Shown here: positions 1 to 8,150 of the stretch, piece by piece
How positions within the stretch are numbered: the stretch's first letter is position 1
Layout: each line of letters starts with the position of its first letter
Assembly: GCA_017449525.1 (NCBI GenBank)
Contig: JAFTFL010000014.1
Coordinates: 55,086-119,085 of the forward strand
DNA from: Bacteroidales bacterium
Lineage (GTDB): Bacteria; Bacteroidota; Bacteroidia; Bacteroidales; P3
Direction: 5' to 3'
Length of the DNA stretch: 64,000 nt
Notes under the pieces: model-generated
Told to the model about the DNA's origin: nothing
Database searches by the model: none
The model's input: only the letters and a program-made list of their open reading frames with translations
Made by a program: the position numbers and the translations under genes

Positions 1-1
1 G

Positions 2-1924
2 AAGGGCAAACGGCTTATTGTGCCACTGGTGGGTCGCAGTGTGCCGGTGATAATGGACGAATATGTAGACCGCGAGTTTGGTACGGGTGCGTTGAAAATC
101 ACCCCGGCACACGATGTGAATGACTACAACCTCGGTTTGAAGTACGACCTCGAGACTATCAACATCTTCAACGACAACGGCACGCTCAATGAGGCTGGCC
201 AGCAGTATGCAGGCATGGACCGCTTTGCATGCCGCAAGCAGATTATGAAGGACCTTGAGGAGGCCGGACTGGTGGAGAAGGTGGAGGACTACACGAACAA
301 GGTGGGCCACTCCGAACGCACCGATGCCGTGATAGAGCCCAAGCTCAGCACGCAATGGTTTCTGCGTATGGACACCCTCGCACCGAAAGCCCTGGAGGCT
401 GTCGAGAGTGGACGTATACAGTTCCACCCCGAGAAGTTCAAGAATACCTATCGCCACTGGTTAGAGAACATCAAGGACTGGTGCATCAGCCGCCAGCTGT
501 GGTGGGGGCAGCGCATACCAGCATACTACTACGACCTGAACGGACACACCGAGACGGTGGTGGCAGAATCGGCCGAGGATGCACTGCGCCAGGCACGTGA
601 GAAGCGCCCCGACCTGCAGGCCGCCGACCTGCGCCAAGACGAGGATGTGCTGGACACCTGGTTCAGTAGTTGGCTGTGGCCCATGTCGCTCTTTGACGGC
701 ATCCGCAACCCCGACAATCCAGAAATAAAATACTACTATCCCACGGCCGACCTCATCACTGCCCCAGACATCATATTCTTCTGGGTGGCGCGCATGATTA
801 TGGCTGGCGAAGAGTATATGGGTGAGGTGCCGTTCCGCCATGTGTACTTCACTGGTATTGTGCGCGACAAGCTGGGCCGCAAGATGTCGAAGCAGCTTGG
901 TAACAGCCCCGACCCGATTGCCCTTATGGAACAATATGGTGCTGACGGGGTGCGTATGGGCATGCTCCTTACGGCGCCTGCGGGCAACGACTTGCCTTTC
1001 GACGAGAGTATCTGTGAGCAGGGGCGCAACTTTGCTAATAAGATATGGAACGCGCTGCGCTTGGTCAAGGGGTGGCCTGTCAGCGACGAGCTGAAGCAGT
1101 CGGCCGACTGCCGCGTCAGTGTGGAATGGATGGAGCAACGCATTGCAGCGGTGCTCGAAGAGATAGAGCACGACTTTGATGCCTACAGACTGAGCGAGGC
1201 ACTGATGAAGAGTTATAAGCTGGTGTGGGACGACTTCTGCTCGTGGTATTTGGAAATGATAAAGCCAGCCTATGGCAGCCCGATAGACCGCGAAACGATG
1301 AGCAGCACGCTCGACATTTTCGAGCGACTGATGTGTATGCTGCACCCTTTCATGCCATTCATCACCGAAGAGATCTGGCACCTGCTGCGCGAACGCTGCG
1401 AGCATGCGTCCATCATGATGGAGCACATGCCCACCTCGGTGTTCTACGACCAGCGGCTGCTCGACGAGTTTGCTACCGCTCAGGCCATAGCCACGGGGGT
1501 GCGCGGCTTGCGCAACAGTCGCGGCCTGTCGCCCAAAGAACCGCTTGCACTGATGCTGCTGAAGCACAGCGACGATGCGCCCCAGTGTCCCCGATTCGAA
1601 GGCATTGTGTCCAAGTTGGCCAACCTCAGTTCCATGGAGACAGTGCAAAGCAAGCCCGAGGGTGCTCTCTCATTCATGGTGGGCACCACCGAGTGTTTCG
1701 TGCCGATGAGCCAGGACATCGATAGGGAGGCAGAGCTGCAAAAGTTGCAGGCCGACCTGCAATATCAAGAAGGTTTCCTCGCCTCCGTTATGAAGAAGCT
1801 GAACAATGACAAGTTCGTCAACGGTGCTCCCGAGAAGGTAGTGGCCGTAGAGCGTCAGAAGCGAGCCGACGCAGAGCAGAAGATAGAGGCTATCAAAGCA
1901 CAGATGGCAGCATTACAGGCATGA
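2..1924 (+). CDS. valS: Valyl-tRNA synthetase, C-terminal part (5' end outside window)
   Basis: This cytosolic class I synthetase charges tRNA-Val. The open frame runs to the window edge (codons K-G-K-R-L-I-V before any start), so the N-terminal part with the HIGH motif is missing. The visible part begins in the editing domain (the GTGALKITPAHDVNDY stretch). It then shows the catalytic KMSKS loop as KMSKQ at about nt 881-895, followed by the anticodon-binding helical domain and a C-terminal charged coiled coil that ends KIEAIKAQMAALQA, typical of ValRS. The TGA stop overlaps the ATG of folC (ATGA at 1921-1924), which implies translational coupling. Identity is secure. Confidence 0.97.
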   Translation, partial: KGKRLIVPLVGRSVPVIMDEYVDREFGTGALKITPAHDVNDYNLGLKYDLETINIFNDNGTLNEAGQQYAGMDRFACRKQIMKDLEEAGLVEKVEDYTNKVGHSERTDAVIEPKLSTQWFLRMDTLAPKALEAVESGRIQFHPEKFKNTYRHWLENIKDWCISRQLWWGQRIPAYYYDLNGHTETVVAESAEDALRQAREKRPDLQAADLRQDEDVLDTWFSSWLWPMSLFDGIRNPDNPEIKYYYPTADLITAPDIIFFWVARMIMAGEEYMGEVPFRHVYFTGIVRDKLGRKMSKQLGNSPDPIALMEQYGADGVRMGMLLTAPAGNDLPFDESICEQGRNFANKIWNALRLVKGWPVSDELKQSADCRVSVEWMEQRIAAVLEEIEHDFDAYRLSEALMKSYKLVWDDFCSWYLEMIKPAYGSPIDRETMSSTLDIFERLMCMLHPFMPFITEEIWHLLRERCEHASIMMEHMPTSVFYDQRLLDEFATAQAIATGVRGLRNSRGLSPKEPLALMLLKHSDDAPQCPRFEGIVSKLANLSSMETVQSKPEGALSFMVGTTECFVPMSQDIDREAELQKLQADLQYQEGFLASVMKKLNNDKFVNGAPEKVVAVERQKRADAEQKIEAIKAQMAALQA

Positions 1925-3252
1925 CTTACGACGAAACGCTGAACTACATGTTTGCCAGTCTCCCGATGTATCACCGCATCGGCGCAGCGGCATACAAGGC
2001 CGACATCAAGCCTACGGTGGCCTTTATGGCACAATTGGGTAACCCTGAGCGCAGGTTTCGCTGCATTCATGTGGCCGGCACCAATGGGAAAGGCTCGGTG
2101 AGCCACTTCCTGGCCTCTACGCTGCAGGAGGCGGGTTACAAGGTGGGACTGTACACTTCGCCTCATCTTGTGGACTTCCGTGAAAGGATACGGGTGAATG
2201 GTTCCATGATTACCCGCGACGCGGTGGTAGACTTTGTAGAGCAGCATCGAGAGGCAATGGAACAGCTGCAGCTGTCCTTTTTCGAAATGACAGTAGGACT
2301 GGCATTCGACTACTTCGCACGCAGTGCCGTAGATGTGGCTGTGGTGGAGGTGGGCATGGGCGGCAGATTGGATTCGACCAATGTGGTGCATCCCGACCTC
2401 AGCATTATTACCAACATAGGGATGGACCACACTCAATTCCTCGGCATCACACTGCCGGAGATAGCACGGGAGAAGGCTGGCATTATCAAAGACGAGGTGC
2501 CTGTGGTAATAGGCGAAACGCAAGGCGAGACGGAACCCGTGTTTCGGGCTGCGGCTGCTGCGCATCATGCCCCCATCAGCTTTGCAGACCAAAAATGGAA
2601 CCTGCAGGTGGTCGGTGCTACGGTCGATGGTTTGGATGTGGCCATCTGCAGTGCTACGGGTGCAACTACGGAACAATTTCACTCGCCGTTGGCTGGTGCA
2701 TATCAGCGCAAGAACCTGATCACGGTGCGCGAGGCAGTGGAAGTGCTGCGCACAAACCGACTGTTTGACATCTCGGACACAGCACTGCGCAACGGCATAG
2801 CCCGAGTGCAAAGCAATACCCACCTACGCGGCCGTTGGCAAGTTATCGGCCAAAAGCCACTCACCATCTGTGAGACGGCACACAATGCAGACGGTGTGGA
2901 GGCAATGTTGGAGCGAATAGGAGAGATGCGCGGTTCGTTCAAGAAGTTGCGAATAGTATATGGCTGTGTGAGTGATAAGGACTGCGGCAAAATACTGTCC
3001 CTCATAGAGGAACGCCTGCATCAGTGGGGGGTCGATGCCGAGTGGTACTTCACTCAACCCTCCGTGCAACGGCGGATGCCAGTGGAACGGCTTACGGAAG
3101 AAGTGGCGAAACTGCACATAATGGGACAAAAGATTATCTCACCCAAAGAGGCATTGGAGATGGCTCGCGTGGATGCATCGCCAGACGACTTGGTGCTTGT
3201 TACAGGCAGCATTTTCTTAGTGGCCGACGTGTTGGGACAGGAAGAGAGTTGA
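1921..3252 (+). CDS. folC: Bifunctional folylpolyglutamate synthase / dihydrofolate synthase
   Basis: A Mur-ligase-family enzyme that adds glutamate to dihydropteroate and to folates using ATP. The 443-residue length is usual. The P-loop GTNGKGS lies at residues 53-59, followed by the family segment YTSPHLVDFRERIRVNG. The sequence EVGMGGRLDSTN then gives the second ATP/Mg motif, and the ligase C-domain carries ETAHNADG (the DxAHN-type motif). The start overlaps the valS stop by 4 nt, so the two are co-transcribed. The pathway partner folA is at the far end of the window. Confidence 0.96.
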   Translation: MTYDETLNYMFASLPMYHRIGAAAYKADIKPTVAFMAQLGNPERRFRCIHVAGTNGKGSVSHFLASTLQEAGYKVGLYTSPHLVDFRERIRVNGSMITRDAVVDFVEQHREAMEQLQLSFFEMTVGLAFDYFARSAVDVAVVEVGMGGRLDSTNVVHPDLSIITNIGMDHTQFLGITLPEIAREKAGIIKDEVPVVIGETQGETEPVFRAAAAAHHAPISFADQKWNLQVVGATVDGLDVAICSATGATTEQFHSPLAGAYQRKNLITVREAVEVLRTNRLFDISDTALRNGIARVQSNTHLRGRWQVIGQKPLTICETAHNADGVEAMLERIGEMRGSFKKLRIVYGCVSDKDCGKILSLIEERLHQWGVDAEWYFTQPSVQRRMPVERLTEEVAKLHIMGQKIISPKEALEMARVDASPDDLVLVTGSIFLVADVLGQEES

Positions 3253-3270
3253 GCTCCACAATAGGTAAAC

Positions 3271-3291
3271 TACACCTTAATATTATATATA
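3271..3291 (+). promoter_or_regulatory. TACACCT/AT-run motif upstream of glyS
   Basis: TACACCT is followed by an AT-only run ending in TATATAC, 16 nt before the glyS ATG. The same element precedes ileS, terC, lplA and the porin gene, and none of the five has a TAnnTTTG box nearby. It is either an alternative promoter or a leader element. If it is a promoter, the glyS leader would be very short. Confidence 0.55.
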
Positions 3292-3306
3292 CAAAGACAA
3301 CAGATC

Positions 3307-4839
3307 ATGGCAACAAATAATGAAGACCAATTCAAGAAGGTGGTAGCCCATGCAAAAGAATATGGGTTCATATTCCCGTCGAGCGAAATATACGATGGGT
3401 TGGCTGCAGTGTATGACTACGGGCAGTTGGGCACAGAGTTGAAAAACAACATCAAGCAGTACTGGTGGCGTGCTATGGTGCAATACCATGAGAACATAGT
3501 GGGCATTGACAGTGCTATCTTTATGCACCCACGCATTTGGAAGGCGTCAGGTCATGTGGACGCTTTCAACGATCCGCTCATTGACAATCGGGACAGCAAG
3601 AAAAGGTACAGAGCCGATGTGCTCATTGAGGAGCACATAGCCAAGATAGAGGATAAGATAGAGAAGGAGTGCGAGAAAGCACGCAAACGCTTTGGAGAAG
3701 CCTTCGATAGGCAGCAGTTTGTGTCGACCAATGCCCGTGTGCTTGAGCATCAAAAGCAAATAGATGAAATCAAGGAGCGCTACGGCCGCTGCATGAATGA
3801 TAATGACCTGACGGGTCTGAAGCAGCTCATCTTGGATTTAGGCATTGTATGTCCCATAAGTGGCACGCGCAACTGGACAGACGTCCGTCAATTTAATCTG
3901 ATGTTCGCCACCCGTATGGGGTCAGTGATTGACGACAGCGACACGCTCTATCTTCGCCCAGAGACAGCGCAGGGCATCTTTGTGAATTTCCTCAATGTGC
4001 AGAAGAGTGGACGCATGAAAGTCCCATTCGGCATAGCCCAGATAGGCAAGGCCTTCCGCAACGAAATTGTGGCAAGACAGTTCATATTCCGCATGCGCGA
4101 GTTCGAACAAATGGAAATGCAGTTCTTCGTACGTCCAGGAACTGAGCTGGAATGGTTCAAGTATTGGAAGGAAGAACGCCTGAAATGGCATCTCAGCCTC
4201 GGTTTGCCAGCCGACAGTTTCCGCTACCACGACCATGAGAAACTGGCACACTATGCCAATGCAGCTACTGATATAGAGTTCCGCTTCCCGTTCGGCTTCA
4301 AGGAACTTGAAGGGGTGCATAGCCGCACCGACTTTGATCTAAGTCGCCACAGTGAGTTCAGCGGAAAGAAACTTCAGTACTACGATGCCGAACTTGGCGA
4401 GGCGTATACACCCTACGTCATTGAGACCTCAATAGGGGTGGACCGCACGTTCTTGGCAATCTTCAGCCACGCCTTGAAGGAGGAACAACTGGAGGATGGC
4501 AGTACACGCACGGTGTTGAACCTGCCTCCGATGTTGGCTCCCTACAAGGCTGCAGTGCTGCCGCTGGTGAAAAAGGACGGTCTACCAGAGAAGGCTCGTA
4601 GCATTGTGGATATGCTGAAGTACGACTACATGGTTCAGTACGATGAGAAGGATGCTATCGGGCGTAGGTATCGTAGACAGGATGCCATAGGCACTCCATT
4701 CTGCATTACCGTGGATAATGATACGTTGCAGGACGACACGGTTACTGTGCGCCTGCGCGACACGATGCAACAGGAGCGCGTTGCGACGGCCAATTTGCAG
4801 CAATTCTTGAGCGACCATCTGCGCCCCAAGGTACAGTAG
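3307..4839 (+). CDS. glyS: Glycyl-tRNA synthetase (alpha2, class II)
   Basis: A single-chain dimeric GlyRS of 510 residues, the type also found in eukaryotes and archaea, not the bacterial alpha2beta2 form. It attaches glycine to tRNA-Gly. Visible hallmarks are GTRNWTDVRQFNLMF and LRPETAQGIFVNF (class II active site), FRNEI followed by the motif 2 loop, and EFEQMEMQFF. The C-terminal anticodon-binding domain contains APYKAAVLPLV and the DAIGTPFCITVD region. The ATG follows an AT-rich leader with no Shine-Dalgarno sequence. It is the last gene of the + cluster before a strong hairpin. Confidence 0.97.
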   Translation: MATNNEDQFKKVVAHAKEYGFIFPSSEIYDGLAAVYDYGQLGTELKNNIKQYWWRAMVQYHENIVGIDSAIFMHPRIWKASGHVDAFNDPLIDNRDSKKRYRADVLIEEHIAKIEDKIEKECEKARKRFGEAFDRQQFVSTNARVLEHQKQIDEIKERYGRCMNDNDLTGLKQLILDLGIVCPISGTRNWTDVRQFNLMFATRMGSVIDDSDTLYLRPETAQGIFVNFLNVQKSGRMKVPFGIAQIGKAFRNEIVARQFIFRMREFEQMEMQFFVRPGTELEWFKYWKEERLKWHLSLGLPADSFRYHDHEKLAHYANAATDIEFRFPFGFKELEGVHSRTDFDLSRHSEFSGKKLQYYDAELGEAYTPYVIETSIGVDRTFLAIFSHALKEEQLEDGSTRTVLNLPPMLAPYKAAVLPLVKKDGLPEKARSIVDMLKYDYMVQYDEKDAIGRRYRRQDAIGTPFCITVDNDTLQDDTVTVRLRDTMQQERVATANLQQFLSDHLRPKVQ

Positions 4840-4894
4840 GTGCTTGGATGTAGGTGTTCGGGTCGAAGTCCGAATGCTGAGATAGGCAACAGGA

Positions 4895-4952
4895 AAAAAG
4901 CACGTACCCACCGTTCTTAGTTATGAGGTAGCACGGTGGGTACGTGCTTTTT
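4895..4952. terminator. Bidirectional intrinsic terminator between glyS and the porin gene
   Basis: A perfect 19-bp inverted repeat (arms 4895-4913 and 4934-4952) with a 20-nt loop. A-tracts and T-tracts at the ends serve both convergent genes. Confidence 0.9.
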
Positions 4953-4976
4953 GTTCTATTGAACGTAATGGTGTGC

Positions 4977-6323
4977 TTAGAAATGGTATTCTGCAGACAA
5001 CATCAGACGCAGGTTTCCCACAGAACCCAAGGGGTCGACCACGTAGTGCTGTAACATGGTTGATGAGACGGGGGTACTAAGCATGGCGTAGTGTGCTTCA
5101 GTATATTCTGCTTCGAAATAGACATTGAAGTGGTCGTTGGCGTGGTAACCTATACGTGGCTGAATGCGCCATAATCGGTGTATGTCGTAGCCTCGGCCGT
5201 AGAACGTCGTATACGCAGGGTCAAACATTGTTTGGCCGAAGTTTGCTGCGTTGCCATAGGCAAGGAATAGGCCAGGGCGCCAATGACCGTTGGCACGACC
5301 GAAGTCCACCCATGCCAAGTGCCAAGCTTGGGTGTTGTACGAGAAAGAGTTTTGCGTGGGGGAAAAGGTCTCGGAATATCCGCCCATGGATGCTATTTCG
5401 CTCAGATTGTTGGCGTATAGATATTGGGCACGTAGGCTCCAGTTGCCCAGCGAGTAGCGCATAAAACAGGTGAGCGAGGGCGCGGAGACAAGGCCGCTGG
5501 TGGCATGGATGCCGAGCGAATCGCTGTAGGACGTACGGGGACGGAGCGTGATGAGATGGACACCTGCGCCCAACAACAACTGTTCAGAGCGATATCTTAT
5601 AGTAAGGTTGCTTTCGGGTAGTGGGCTGTGGCGCAAATACTGAGGGCTGCCGCCTTGTGGGCCGTCGCTCATATTGTCTAATTGTGAGGAGAGGGTGGCT
5701 GCAAAGTCCCAGCGACCCAGCCTGTAGTCGTAGCTTATCAGGCCTTGTCGACAATAGGGATGGAACGGAGCCCCCATATTCAAAGGGCGTGTGTTGGGCA
5801 TCACCTCGGCTGCTACCAAAGGGTGCCAGTATTGCCCCGCCAGCAGTTGGCTGTGAGTCCAGTTCAGTTGGAAATAGGCATGCCGTAGGCGTAGATTGTT
5901 GATTGTCGCATTGGTGGCACCTGTGAAGTCTCCTTCTATATAGGCGCGGGTGTGGGCTCCCATCATGTCTGGACCACTGATGTGGAGGCCAAGTCGTGCG
6001 GTAATGGCCAGCATATTCCACGATGCCACGTTGTTCAAGTCCCGTCCTTCGGCATCAGACTGCCAGCGTTGAGGGTAGAATAGCATCATGGTTTCGCGTC
6101 CCCCCACAACTTCGCGGCTGTCGGCATAGAAGTGAGGATTGACAAATCCCGACCAGCGTAAACGCCACGTGGCAGGTGTGCTGTCGGCTGTGGCGTAGAC
6201 GGGCGTTTTCTCGGTACTTCGGGTCGATAAATCTGATGGCTCTGAATGGGAGGCTGCCGCGTAGACTGCATTCGTAAGAAAGAGTAGGCCGAAGAGGAGG
6301 ATGGTCAGCGAGTGTTGTTTCAT
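4977..6323 (-). CDS. Outer-membrane beta-barrel porin-like protein
   Basis: A predicted secreted outer-membrane protein of 448 residues. I start it at the ATG at 6323 because this gives a clean signal peptide (MKQHSLTILLFGLLFLTNAVYA). The upstream extension is polar and unlikely to be translated. The mature part alternates hydrophobic and polar residues with many aromatic girdle residues, and the last strand ends AEYHF, the C-terminal aromatic signature of barrel proteins. Segments such as RAYIEGDFTGATNATINNLRLRHA resemble DcaP-like trimeric porins; that is a family-level guess. Substrate unknown. A TACACCT motif lies upstream. Confidence 0.72.
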   Translation of the reverse strand: MKQHSLTILLFGLLFLTNAVYAAASHSEPSDLSTRSTEKTPVYATADSTPATWRLRWSGFVNPHFYADSREVVGGRETMMLFYPQRWQSDAEGRDLNNVASWNMLAITARLGLHISGPDMMGAHTRAYIEGDFTGATNATINNLRLRHAYFQLNWTHSQLLAGQYWHPLVAAEVMPNTRPLNMGAPFHPYCRQGLISYDYRLGRWDFAATLSSQLDNMSDGPQGGSPQYLRHSPLPESNLTIRYRSEQLLLGAGVHLITLRPRTSYSDSLGIHATSGLVSAPSLTCFMRYSLGNWSLRAQYLYANNLSEIASMGGYSETFSPTQNSFSYNTQAWHLAWVDFGRANGHWRPGLFLAYGNAANFGQTMFDPAYTTFYGRGYDIHRLWRIQPRIGYHANDHFNVYFEAEYTEAHYAMLSTPVSSTMLQHYVVDPLGSVGNLRLMLSAEYHF

Positions 6324-6340
6324 CTTGGAAGTGGTATGAG

Positions 6341-6372
6341 GAGCATGCCACTCTGTCTTGGGTGGCATGCTC
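6341..6372. other. Hairpin upstream of the porin gene
   Basis: An 11-bp perfect inverted repeat (6341-6351 and 6362-6372) with a 10-nt loop, in the leader between the TACACCT motif and the porin start. There is no T-tract, so it looks more like a leader structure than a terminator. Confidence 0.5.
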
Positions 6373-6378
6373 CGTGTG

Positions 6379-6399
6379 CTATATATATTATAGGTGTAG
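6379..6399 (-). promoter_or_regulatory. TACACCT/AT-run motif upstream of the porin gene
   Basis: On the minus strand TACACCT is followed by TATAATATATATAG, about 56-76 nt before the porin ATG. It is the same element as at glyS, terC, ileS and lplA. Confidence 0.5.
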
Positions 6400-6450
6400 C
6401 GTGTGGTGTTTGGTGGCGATGAAAATGGCTCTGAGTATCGAGCGACGGTT

Positions 6451-7170
6451 TTACTTCTTGTTGTTGGCAATGGCCAGCATTACGCCGAGAGCTACGCCCA
6501 AAACGGCAGCGAAAAGCACCTGCCAAGTGCCCGGCAGGAGGAAGGTGATGGTATGGGCTGGGAACCAAAAGAGAGGAATGGTCTTCTTCAAAGTGAAGCC
6601 CCAGTGGCGTTGCCAGTCAATAGAGGAGAGCATTTCGCCCATGGGCATACGGCTCAGCAGCCCATTGACGGTGCCACCTGTGCGTAAAATGTGGATGTCG
6701 GTGCACTTGTGGAACGTCATCATGACTGGGGCGAAGATGCTGTTCATAGCAACGCTGATGCTAAAGGCTATGCCCACTTTGCCCCAGCTTAGCGGACCGT
6801 TGAAGGTCTCAACTATTGCGGCAATCGTCTCGCCTCTGTTCTCAGTGCAGCAACTTGCTATAGTGCCAAGCACCACAGGCATACCAGCTTTGAATACTGA
6901 CATGGCCAGGCAAATGCCCATTCCTAAAAAGCCCCAGACCATCATGCGTGGGACAACGCCGAAGCCAGGCTCGTTGTAGACCCCTTTGCGAATACGCAAT
7001 CCAATCATCTCTCCCAGGGTGGAGAGCAGGGCGAACTTGAAGAAGCTCATTACATACGGATAGGCATTGGTCAAATTCTTGAACCCGTCTAAGAATCCAG
7101 TTGCGGGAATGAAGAATGGTGCCAGTACTATGCAGACACATAGTATCAAAATTAGGTCTTGTCGTTTCAT
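6451..7170 (-). CDS. Conserved multi-pass membrane protein of unknown function
   Basis: 239 residues with about five to six hydrophobic segments: near the N-terminus (LILILCVCIVLAPFFIP), then about residues 38-60, 80-105, 130-155, and a C-terminal pair (ITFLLPGTWQVLFAAVLGVAL and onward). The C-terminal half, with an HK..D pattern before the last helices, weakly recalls Mpv17/PMP22-type proteins, but I cannot confirm that. It lies 83 nt downstream of the universal-stress-like gene on the same strand and probably shares its transcript. It ends with a short polar tail (ANNKK). Confidence 0.6.
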   Translation of the reverse strand: MKRQDLILILCVCIVLAPFFIPATGFLDGFKNLTNAYPYVMSFFKFALLSTLGEMIGLRIRKGVYNEPGFGVVPRMMVWGFLGMGICLAMSVFKAGMPVVLGTIASCCTENRGETIAAIVETFNGPLSWGKVGIAFSISVAMNSIFAPVMMTFHKCTDIHILRTGGTVNGLLSRMPMGEMLSSIDWQRHWGFTLKKTIPLFWFPAHTITFLLPGTWQVLFAAVLGVALGVMLAIANNKK

Positions 7171-7253
7171 TACTGTTATTAGTTTAGTTCTTTTGTGATT
7201 ACGTTGGTTTAGTCAAGTGTGTGCTGGTGCGAACCGTACGGCTCAAGAGCCCA

Positions 7254-8114
7254 TCAGTCGCAGAGTATAAAGAAGTCGTCTCGAGGATTTAGGTACATGA
7301 CGGGGATGTTATGCCGATTGACAATAGTGCGGTGCTCCTGCACCCCTATGATGTATTCCATCACGTCGCGTTCTGCTGTCGTTACCGAGACGATGAGGTC
7401 GTAGTGGCTTTCGGCTGCAAACTCGATGCCGTCCACATCGGCCCAATTGGCATGCTGCTGCATAATATGGGGCTTGAACGTTATGCCGAGGTTGGTATAG
7501 AATTTGTGTAGGAACTGCATGTTGGCGTACCATTTGCTTCGCAGCCCTGGGTCGCGGTAGTCGTAGTATAGAGTGTGGATGCTACTGCCGCCGAATCGGG
7601 CAAAGTAGCTCGACCAGATGAACTTCTCTTTGCTTTCGTGTTTGAAGTCGACGGTGAGCGCCACCGATGCGGGTGGTGTGCTGTCGGTTTTAGTCGTCTG
7701 TGCGGTGAGAAAGGCCACCTTGCAGTTTGCAAAGTTGCGGAGCAGTTGCTTCGGATGGGTGGGACTCTTGCGCGGTGCGGTGCGGTCCACCTGCGCCACA
7801 ATGGCGACGGCGTTGAGCAGCTCGGGCAGAGTCTCAATGATGTCGGCCGTTTTGCCTGGGATGATGCAGTAATTGGTGTCGGCATAGGAAGCTGCCACCG
7901 TGTCGCGTAGTGTGTGTATAGTCTGCTCGGCATCGTTCTGCGGGCAGGTGGCGAATGTGCTGTCGTTCACGTGAAGCAAAATCAGCCCCTTGTGAAGCAT
8001 CTGTGCCAATGCCACAGCGTGCGACACGACCACCTGTGTCTGGCTCAGGTTAGGTAGATAGGCTATGATGAACTGGTCGCGCTTTTCTTTGGACTTATCC
8101 TCGGTGGGTGTCAT
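7254..8114 (-). CDS. Universal-stress-protein-like protein
   Basis: 286 residues, consistent with two tandem Usp (alpha/beta, ATP-binding-like) domains. Domain 1 opens FIIAYLPNLSQTQVVVSHAV and continues with the typical KGLILLHV strand. Domain 2 starts near residue 150 and ends with a Usp-like NIPVMYLNP strand. The Usp G-2x-G-9x-G nucleotide motif is not clear, so ATP binding is doubtful. The start follows the end of the large T9SS substrate gene by 36 nt, and the next gene follows on the same strand. This suggests a surface-protein/stress operon, but the role is unknown. Confidence 0.6.
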   Translation of the reverse strand: MTPTEDKSKEKRDQFIIAYLPNLSQTQVVVSHAVALAQMLHKGLILLHVNDSTFATCPQNDAEQTIHTLRDTVAASYADTNYCIIPGKTADIIETLPELLNAVAIVAQVDRTAPRKSPTHPKQLLRNFANCKVAFLTAQTTKTDSTPPASVALTVDFKHESKEKFIWSSYFARFGGSSIHTLYYDYRDPGLRSKWYANMQFLHKFYTNLGITFKPHIMQQHANWADVDGIEFAAESHYDLIVSVTTAERDVMEYIIGVQEHRTIVNRHNIPVMYLNPRDDFFILCD

Positions 8115-8150
8115 GGGCTGTCGTGGTGTGGTAGGTTGTTGACTCGTGGT

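Noticed and set aside
461-1648. 395-residue open frame antisense to valS
   Set aside because: It lies wholly opposite a clear synthetase gene and shows no recognisable motifs; such frames are common opposite GC-rich genes.
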